A stretch of 49,364 bases of DNA from Bacteroidota bacterium (lineage in GTDB: Bacteria > Bacteroidota > Bacteroidia > Chitinophagales > Chitinophagaceae), in the NCBI GenBank assembly GCA_947454025.1, contig CANGIZ010000006.1, forward strand, positions 1-49,364, read 5' to 3'. Under the pieces are notes generated by a model, which was not told where the DNA came from, ran no database searches, and saw nothing but the letters and a program-made list of their open reading frames with translations. Of this stretch, positions 44,002 to 49,364 are shown in pieces. The number at the start of each line of letters is the position of its first letter. Position 1 is the first letter of the stretch. A program made the translations under genes and the position numbers.

Positions 44002-45144
44002 ATGAAAAAGGTTTTCGTAAGTGGTTGCTTTGACTTATTACACAGTGGTCATATTGCTTTTTTAGAACAAGCCGCCAATTTTGGTGCGCTATACGTTTGT
44101 ATTGGATCGGATCATACTGTTTATGATTTGAAAGGAAGGTACCCTGTAATTACACAGGACGAAAGAAGGTATATGATTCAGGCTTTAAAATGCGTCACTG
44201 AGTGTAGAATTAATAAAGGTTCAGGTATTCTTGATTTTGAAAGTGAATTACAAGAAATTAAACCTGAAATATTTGTTGTGAATGAAGATGGAAACACGCC
44301 TGCAAAAGCTGCATTGTGTAAGTCCATGGGTATTGAGTACAAAGTTCTGGAGCGTATTCCATCGGAAGGTCTGCCAGTAAGGTCCACAACTAGCTTAAGG
44401 ACTAATTCTATTATCCCATTTAGAATTGATTTGGCAGGAGGCTGGTTGGACCAGCCTTATGTAAATAATTTATTTCCAGGTTCGGTATTGACTATATCCA
44501 TTGAGCCAACATTGGAGTTTAATAACCGAAGTGGAATGTCGAGTAGTACAAGAAACAAGGCAATTGAATTATGGAAAGCACAGCTTCCCGAAGGCGACGC
44601 CGAACAATTGGCAAAAATTTTATTCAGTTATGAAAACCCACCAGGTACGCAAAATATTGCAGGATCTCAGGATGCTTTGGGAATTGTTTTACCAGGGTTA
44701 AATAATCTTCATTACAATCAATCTTATTGGCCACACGAAATTGAATCAGTTGAAGAAGAAGAAATTTTATCATGGATTGAAAATCATTTGTATTTAATCC
44801 CATTAGACCCTCGTCAAAACGATTATGATGTATTGAAAAATACGCATATCACTAAAGAGGGCGCAGCAGCATTGGCCAAAGCAGCACAGGGATGCTGGGA
44901 AAGTATTTTGAATAAGGATTTGAAAAACTTTGGAAAATATTTTTTGGATTCTTTTAATGCACAAGTAGCCATGTTCCCCAATATGGTGGATGCAACTTTA
45001 TTGGCAACCATAAATACTTTAACCGATAAAGCCCTTGGTTATAAACTTTCAGGTGCAGGTGGAGGAGGTTATTTAATTTTAGTGAGCGAAACTCCGATTG
45101 AAAATGCAATTCAAATTAAAATTCGTCGAAAAAATTTATTGTAA
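44002..45144 (+). CDS. Bifunctional nucleotidyltransferase-GHMP kinase fusion
   Basis: This 380-aa cytoplasmic protein has two domains. Residues 1-133 are a HxGH nucleotidyltransferase (cytidylyltransferase-like). HSGH is at 14-17, GSD at 35-37, VVNEDG at 92-97 and STTSLR at 128-133. Residues 139-370 are a GHMP kinase. Motif 1 is PFRIDLAGGWLDQP (139-152), motif 2 RSGMSSSTR (176-184), the fucokinase-like AGSQDALG is at 220-227, and motif 3 KLSGAGGGGYL at 348-358. The kinase half (about 245 aa) is compact for the family. Together they could phosphorylate and activate one sugar to an NDP-sugar, as FKP does for L-fucose, but with an unrelated transferase. Gene order with the mutarotase favours a 6-deoxyhexose. 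The mutarotase ATG overlaps its TAA (TAATG). Confidence 0.82.
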   Translation: MKKVFVSGCFDLLHSGHIAFLEQAANFGALYVCIGSDHTVYDLKGRYPVITQDERRYMIQALKCVTECRINKGSGILDFESELQEIKPEIFVVNEDGNTPAKAALCKSMGIEYKVLERIPSEGLPVRSTTSLRTNSIIPFRIDLAGGWLDQPYVNNLFPGSVLTISIEPTLEFNNRSGMSSSTRNKAIELWKAQLPEGDAEQLAKILFSYENPPGTQNIAGSQDALGIVLPGLNNLHYNQSYWPHEIESVEEEEILSWIENHLYLIPLDPRQNDYDVLKNTHITKEGAAALAKAAQGCWESILNKDLKNFGKYFLDSFNAQVAMFPNMVDATLLATINTLTDKALGYKLSGAGGGGYLILVSETPIENAIQIKIRRKNLL

Positions 45145-45470
45145 TGAGATATTGTTTAGCGCTTGATCTTAAAGACGAACCAGCATTGATTGCTGCTTAT
45201 GATGAGTACCATCAATCTGTATGGCCTGAAGTAGTTGATTCTATAAAAACATCGGGTATTGATCATTTAGAAATATATAGAGTTGCTAATCGATTGTTTA
45301 TGATTATTGAAGCAGGTCCTGATTTTAGTTTTGAACAGAAAGCTATTTTAGATGCTCAAAACGAAATCGTTCAACAATGGGAAAAAACAATGTGGTCATA
45401 TCAACAAGCACTACCTATTGCAAAGCCTGGAGAGAAATGGGTGCTCATGCAAAAAATTTGTTCAATTTAA
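45144..45470 (+). CDS. L-rhamnose mutarotase (RhaM/YiiL) family protein
   Basis: The 108-aa ferredoxin-like enzyme interconverts the alpha and beta anomers of L-rhamnose or a related 6-deoxysugar. The RhaM hallmarks are present: YDEYHQSVWPEV with Tyr19 and His23 at the catalytic Y-x3-H spacing, then DHLEIYRVANRLFMIIE. It overlaps the upstream kinase gene by one base. Its stop codon abuts the stop of the convergent YeeE gene with no bases between. Fucose and rhamnose are the likeliest sugars. Confidence 0.86.
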   Translation: MRYCLALDLKDEPALIAAYDEYHQSVWPEVVDSIKTSGIDHLEIYRVANRLFMIIEAGPDFSFEQKAILDAQNEIVQQWEKTMWSYQQALPIAKPGEKWVLMQKICSI

Positions 45471-45971
45471 TTAGTGGGGTAATTTTTCTTTTAATAAACC
45501 ATAGGTCCAAGTGCCAGCTAATGCGCTAGCTATCACTACTACAATGGAGCCAACGCCAGCGCCTATTTGAGCAAAGAGTGGACCAGGACAAGCACCTGTC
45601 ATTGCCCAACCCAATCCAAACATAAGGCCACCATACACCTGCCCCTTTGTAAATTTCTTTTTTACAATTACTATTTCTTCACCTTGTATGGTTTTGACTT
45701 TGAATTTTTTAATGAGTGCAACCGATAATGCACCAACTGTAACCGCAGTTCCAATTACACCATACATATGAAAACTTTGTAGTCGAAACATTTCTTGAAT
45801 ACGAAACCAGGAAATGATTTCTGCTTTTACAAAAACAATCCCAAATACAATTCCTACTAAGCTGTATTTTAATAAACCGAAACTATTTTCTTTTTTATCA
45901 GAATGATTGATACAAGCCGATGTTTCGTCCAATAGTTCTTGTTGATTATTTTGTGTATTGATCGTAGACAT
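45471..45971 (-). CDS. YeeE/YedE-like half-transporter (second half, DUF6691 type)
   Basis: The 166-aa membrane protein has four hydrophobic helices (about 30, 62, 110 and 140). The conserved motif GLGWAMTGACPGPLFAQIGAG includes the Cys that in YeeE contacts sulfur species. It corresponds to the C-terminal half of full-length YeeE/YedE sulfur importers. The N-terminal half is encoded just upstream at 45975, with three bases between. Cytoplasmic residues 1-25 are polar. The pair would import thiosulfate or another small sulfur compound. Confidence 0.88.
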   Translation of the reverse strand: MSTINTQNNQQELLDETSACINHSDKKENSFGLLKYSLVGIVFGIVFVKAEIISWFRIQEMFRLQSFHMYGVIGTAVTVGALSVALIKKFKVKTIQGEEIVIVKKKFTKGQVYGGLMFGLGWAMTGACPGPLFAQIGAGVGSIVVVIASALAGTWTYGLLKEKLPH

Positions 45972-45974
45972 ATT

Positions 45975-46559
45975 TTATTTCATTTGTAAGATAAAAGGTA
46001 AGATTAGGTTAGTCATTATAAATCCCCCTAACATAAAACAGATAGTAGCAACCAGTGAAGGCCATTGTAAATTACTTAAGCCCATAATGGAATGTCCCGA
46101 GGTACAACCATTTGCATACCTAGTACCAAAGCCCACTAAAAAACCACCCACCACCATTAAAATAAAACCTCTTGGGGTCGCTAAGGCCTGAAAACTAAAA
46201 AGATCGTTGGGGAGTAAATGATTAAAGTCGTGAATATTCCAAGCACTCAATGTAGATTTCAATTGTGCGTTCACAACCAGGTTATTTGGATTTGATAAAT
46301 AGGTATTTGCAATAAAAGCGCCAGCAATGATACCACCCACAAAAAATAAATTCCATGTTTCCTTTTTCCAATTGTATTTAAAAAATGGAATGTTCGCTGG
46401 AAAACAGGCTGCACATATATGTCGAAGGTTAGAAGAAATGCCAAAGGTTTTGTTGCCTATTATTAACAAGCCAGGTACAATCAATCCAATAATTGTTCCG
46501 GCAATATACCAAGGCCATGGTGCCAAAAGCTTTTCAAAAAATTCTTGCATGGTTTTCAA
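45975..46559 (-). CDS. YeeE/YedE-like half-transporter (first half)
   Basis: The 194-aa membrane protein has four to five helices and the YeeE/YedE motifs HICAACFP (C-x-x-C near residue 50) and [18 protein letters not shown] (about 145-162). The conserved Cys in the latter lies on the substrate path of the thiosulfate importer YeeE. It is encoded as a separate half, as is common in Bacteroidota. The first gene of the pair, it is preceded by 80 bases of intergenic sequence after the TauE/SafE gene. Function is inferred from the family and from the neighbouring sulfur enzyme. Confidence 0.9.
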   Translation of the reverse strand: MKTMQEFFEKLLAPWPWYIAGTIIGLIVPGLLIIGNKTFGISSNLRHICAACFPANIPFFKYNWKKETWNLFFVGGIIAGAFIANTYLSNPNNLVVNAQLKSTLSAWNIHDFNHLLPNDLFSFQALATPRGFILMVVGGFLVGFGTRYANGCTSGHSIMGLSNLQWPSLVATICFMLGGFIMTNLILPFILQMK

Positions 46560-46639
46560 CGCGTTTAATTAGTCTACAAATATAGTAGAATAATTAGAAT
46601 TTAAGAAAAGGAATGCTTGTCTTTAATATCAGTAATAGA

Positions 46640-47449
46640 TTATGCGAAAAATTGCTCGAACATGATTACAAGGGACATAGTTAGAACAAACCATCCAAAA
46701 CCTTTCTTAAGCTTTGCGCCATCCATCTTTTTATTTAAATAATTTCCAGTAATAATTCCAAGTGTAGCTAATAACACAATGCTTAATAAGAATTTCCAGT
46801 CTACCGAAAGGTGCATTAAATCACCACTAAATCCAACTAATGATTTGATCGTTATTATAAATAGTGAGGATGCAATTGCTTTTTTCATGGGAAGCTTCCC
46901 CAAAATCACTAATGCCGGTATGATTAAAAACCCTCCTCCTGCGCCCACAATACCGGTAACTAATCCTTCTGCAAGCCCAACGATCGAAAGCGTATATACG
47001 TATACAGGCTGCTGGCCTTCCACTTCCACATTCTTTTTACCTAGTACCATTGAAATTGCTGAAGCCAACATAAGTGTTGCGAAAAACAACATGATAAAAC
47101 TATTCTTACTCACCACTGTATTTTGAAAAATAGTGAATTGAGTAGGAATGGCATGAAGTATAAATTTTCTTGCTAAAAAAACACCGGCTATAGAAGGGGC
47201 TCCAAATAGTACAATAATTTTTAAGTCTAATAATTTTTGTCTTAAACGCGAAATAACGCCGGCGATACTACTTACGCCAACAATACATAAAGAATAAGTG
47301 GTCGCCAACAAAGGATCTACATGAAAAAGATATACCAGAACCGGTACCGTTAAAATAGAGCCACCGCTACCAATAAGGCCTAATGAAATTCCAATTAAAA
47401 TAGAAGCCGCATATCCTAACAATTCCATGTATTCAATTTTTGCAAACAT
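46640..47449 (-). CDS. TauE/SafE-family sulfite/anion exporter
   Basis: The membrane protein has the TauE/SafE layout of two four-helix repeats. The repeat motifs are IGLGLIGSGGSILTVPVLVYL (start; quoted as GLIGSGGSILTVP) and VGAGGGFLIIPALVILG near residue 170. The frame runs upstream to a TTG at 47467, but ATGs at 47449 and 47428 are better. The MELLGYAAS start at 47428 places helix 1 at the very N-terminus, and I list the longer ATG start conservatively. Family members move sulfite, sulfoacetate, sulfate or other organosulfonates. It belongs to the sulfur module, divergent from the MBL-rhodanese gene. Confidence 0.88.
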   Translation of the reverse strand: MFAKIEYMELLGYAASILIGISLGLIGSGGSILTVPVLVYLFHVDPLLATTYSLCIVGVSSIAGVISRLRQKLLDLKIIVLFGAPSIAGVFLARKFILHAIPTQFTIFQNTVVSKNSFIMLFFATLMLASAISMVLGKKNVEVEGQQPVYVYTLSIVGLAEGLVTGIVGAGGGFLIIPALVILGKLPMKKAIASSLFIITIKSLVGFSGDLMHLSVDWKFLLSIVLLATLGIITGNYLNKKMDGAKLKKGFGWFVLTMSLVIMFEQFFA

Positions 47450-47509
47450 CGTGTTAATGGTGTACAATTTATGTACTATTTGTCACTTAATTAATAAATT
47501 TGAACAAAA

Positions 47510-47523
47510 GTGATTTTTGTCAC
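47510..47523. promoter_or_regulatory. Crp/Fnr-like palindrome between divergent sulfur genes
   Basis: GTGA-TTTTTG-TCAC has the GTGA-N6-TCAC form of Crp/Fnr-family sites. It lies between the divergent TauE/SafE and MBL-rhodanese genes. A further TCACTT (47483-47488) and AAGTGA (47508-47513) pair also mirror each other. Binding is a hypothesis; no regulator gene is in the window. Confidence 0.45.
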
Positions 47524-47577
47524 GCGTTACACTAATTTTATGTTGGATCTTTAAACAAGATTTACAAATTTATAGTT

Positions 47578-49002
47578 ATGAAAGTAGAGCAAATATATAC
47601 GGGTTGTCTTGCACAAGGTGCTTATTATATCATGAGTGAAGGGGAAGTAGCCATCATTGATCCATTGAGAGAAGTAGATGCTTATTTGCAAAAAGCATTT
47701 GTTGACAAGGCTCAAATAAAATATGTTTTGGAAACACATTTTCATGCTGATTTTGTTTCAGGACATTTAGACCTTGCAAAAAAAACAGGTGCTACCATTG
47801 TATATGGTCCTACTGCAGCACCTGCTTTTGATTTTTATTCGGCTAAGGATGGAGAAATACTAGCGTTAGGAAAAGTAAAAATAAAAGTGATTCATACTCC
47901 TGGCCATACCATGGAGAGCACTTGTTATTTGTTAATGGATGAGTCTGGAAAGGAAGTGGCTTTGTTTAGCGGAGACACTTTATTTATTGGGGATGTGGGC
48001 CGTCCCGACTTAGCACAAAAAGTAAAAGCAGAATTGACACAGGAAATATTAGCTGCACATTTGTATGATTCATTACGCAATAAAATCATGCCATTGTCGG
48101 ATGATATTGTAATTTATCCAGCACATGGTGCAGGAAGTGCTTGTGGTAAAAAAATGAGTAAGGAAACGCAGGACACCTTAGGACATCAAAAAGAAACTAA
48201 TTATGCTTTAGATCCAATATTAGATAAAGAAGCATTTATTGCTGCAGTATTAGATGGATTGGTTGCACCTCCTGGTTACTTCCCCTTAAATGTGATGATG
48301 AATATACAAGGTTATGAAAGTATTGATGATGTATTGGAAAGAGGACAACATGAATTTAGTGCCGATGCTTTTGAAACTGCAGCCAATGAAACCAATGCAC
48401 TTATTTTAGATACCAGATCCGCACAGGATTTTGCAAAAGGGTTTATTCCGAATTCAATTAATATAGGCATTGATGGAAATTTTGCGCCATGGGTAGGTGC
48501 TATGATTCCTGATATCAAACAAGAAATATTATTAGTAACCGAAGAAGGACGTGAAGCCGAAGTAGTTACAAGATTGGCGAGAGTCGGTTATGATTATACG
48601 ATTGGCTATTTAAAGGGGGGATTTGATGCTTGGAAACAAGCAGGAAAGGAAATAGATCATATACAATCTATCACAGCACTCGAGTTAGCAGCACAACAAG
48701 AAAAGGACAGTACAAGTTTGGTGTTGGATGTACGTAAAGCATCTGAATACAAGAGTGAACATATTAAAGAAGCCATCAATGCACCTTTAGATTTTATTAA
48801 TGATAGCATGGCAATGATTGATAAAGACAAGACCTATTTTGTGCAATGTGCAGGTGGTTATCGATCTATGATTTTCATTTCCATCTTAAAGGCAAGAGGC
48901 TTTGATCATTTAATTGATGTTAAAGGTGGTTTTATTGCCATTAAGGAATCTGGAAAATTTTCGATTACCGAGTACAAAATGCCTACCACACTCTTATTAT
49001 AA
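47578..49002 (+). CDS. MBL-fold hydrolase with two rhodanese domains (persulfide dioxygenase/CstB-like)
   Basis: The 474-aa cytoplasmic protein has a metallo-beta-lactamase domain (1-250) with HFHADFVSGH (near residue 56), GHTMES (near 110), SGDTLFIGDVGRPD and YPAHGAGSACG, as in ETHE1/CstB persulfide dioxygenases. Two rhodanese domains follow. The first (about 265-360) has lost the catalytic Cys: the loop reads LVTEEGREAE. The second (365-470) keeps it in VQCAGGYRS. CstB-type proteins oxidise low-molecular-weight persulfides to thiosulfate. With YeeE and TauE/SafE next door, a sulfide or persulfide detoxification role is likely. Confidence 0.9.
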   Translation: MKVEQIYTGCLAQGAYYIMSEGEVAIIDPLREVDAYLQKAFVDKAQIKYVLETHFHADFVSGHLDLAKKTGATIVYGPTAAPAFDFYSAKDGEILALGKVKIKVIHTPGHTMESTCYLLMDESGKEVALFSGDTLFIGDVGRPDLAQKVKAELTQEILAAHLYDSLRNKIMPLSDDIVIYPAHGAGSACGKKMSKETQDTLGHQKETNYALDPILDKEAFIAAVLDGLVAPPGYFPLNVMMNIQGYESIDDVLERGQHEFSADAFETAANETNALILDTRSAQDFAKGFIPNSINIGIDGNFAPWVGAMIPDIKQEILLVTEEGREAEVVTRLARVGYDYTIGYLKGGFDAWKQAGKEIDHIQSITALELAAQQEKDSTSLVLDVRKASEYKSEHIKEAINAPLDFINDSMAMIDKDKTYFVQCAGGYRSMIFISILKARGFDHLIDVKGGFIAIKESGKFSITEYKMPTTLLL

Positions 49003-49249
49003 GGTGTAATTGACCTCCAAACCACAAAAAGCATAGGCGAACATATTTTCTATAATTTAATAATTAATTGTTAATCAATTACTTATGAGTAATAAATATT
49101 TTGTATTATAATTTATTTATTATGTAATTAATTGAATTATAATGTAATTAGTGATTATGCTGAAGTTATCGACTATTTTCATAGAATAAACTTTAACATT
49201 TCATTAATATCTGCTAATAATTGTTAAATTCGCTTTCTAAATTTTTTAT
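49003..49249 (+). other. AT-rich intergenic leader of the second TonB receptor
   Basis: This 247-bp AT-rich region has no ORF. It ends in TTAAATTCGC (49224-49233), the same decamer found before the first TonB receptor. No terminator hairpin is evident after the MBL-rhodanese gene. Confidence 0.45.
49225..49232 (+). promoter_or_regulatory. Candidate promoter box of the second TonB receptor
   Basis: TAAATTCG matches the TAnnTTTG -7 consensus with one mismatch and lies 18 bases before the ATG. The decamer TTAAATTCGC is shared with the receptor at 8442. Confidence 0.35.
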
Positions 49250-49364
49250 ATGAAAAAACTTATGTTGATGTTGACTCTAAGTTTATTGACTGTAGTGAGT
49301 GTTTTTGCACAAACTCGTCAGTTAACAGGTAGAGTAACCGATCAAAAAGGCGTCCCTGTGGCAA
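49250..49364 (+). CDS. TonB-dependent receptor, SusC-like, N-terminal fragment (truncated by window end)
   Basis: Only 38 codons are visible. They encode a signal peptide (MKKLMLMLTLSLLTVVSVFAQ) and the start of a carboxypeptidase-regulatory-like domain (RQLTGRVTDQKGVPVA). The GRVTD-x-x-G-x-PV pattern is the usual N-domain of SusC/RagA TonB-dependent receptors. It is thus probably the first gene of a nutrient-uptake locus continuing past the window. The AT-rich leader resembles that of the receptor at 8442. Confidence 0.75.
   Translation, partial: MKKLMLMLTLSLLTVVSVFAQTRQLTGRVTDQKGVPVA

Noticed and set aside
47551..47745. Minus-strand frame opposite the start of the MBL-rhodanese gene
   Set aside because: It lies mostly inside a well-supported coding sequence and shows no domain or signal.

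Overview
The window reads as chromosomal DNA of an AT-rich Bacteroidota, most likely a member of the Chitinophagaceae or a close relative. The evidence is the gene content: TonB-dependent receptors with a carboxypeptidase-regulatory-like N-domain, a type IX secretion (T9SS) tail, GH97, and DUF6515, DUF5916, DUF3570 and DUF4266 proteins. Most starts lack Shine-Dalgarno sequences, and promoter boxes of the form TAnnTTTG occur. The genus assignment is inference. No rRNA, CRISPR array, transposase, integrase or phage module was seen.

Layout. 1-1320: a structured leader RNA (copy 1) heads an unknown 207-aa gene, which converges on a small winged-helix-type regulator with a palindromic candidate operator. 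1412-8179: secreted M14 carboxypeptidase, DUF6515 protein, GH97 glycosidase and a class IV aminotransferase. 8442-12544: an orphan Oar-like TonB receptor and a VIT1-type metal transporter. 12561-21779 (minus): an amidohydrolase pair; a MacB-type adaptor/permease/ATPase operon with an aldo-keto reductase and a Dabb protein; and a YncE/phosphoesterase fusion. 21864-26423 (minus): MFS transporter, beta-lactamase-like hydrolase and DUF5916. 26534-30962: M24 peptidase, a C1q-like/tail-fibre-like protein with a T9SS-tailed partner, and a class V aminotransferase. 31072-37350: a TolC/adaptor/RND tripartite pump plus a YncE propeller. 37397-39297 (minus): a Ca2+/cation antiporter and a DUF481 porin-like protein.

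39500-39790 is the most unusual part. A second copy of the structured RNA sits behind an exact TAnnTTTG box. It is followed by a 17-codon ORF in the place the 207-aa gene occupies behind copy 1, then a tRNA-Cys-shaped cloverleaf whose anticodon loop lacks U33, then a strong intrinsic terminator. This looks like a stand-alone RNA gene. The two copies fold into the same three-way junction, with mostly pairing-compatible changes. Parts of them resemble the ends of the SAM-I riboswitch, but the rest does not match any class I can name.

39914-42905 is a thioredoxin-ApbE-DUF4266-DUF3570 cassette that suggests extracytoplasmic flavin or redox chemistry. 43017-45470 is a sugar module: Gfo/Idh/MocA dehydrogenase, a fused nucleotidyltransferase-GHMP kinase, and a RhaM-type mutarotase. 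45471-49002 is a sulfur module: two half-size YeeE/YedE proteins and TauE/SafE, divergent from an MBL-double-rhodanese protein, with a Crp/Fnr-like palindrome between the two arms. The window ends inside the start of a second TonB-dependent receptor.
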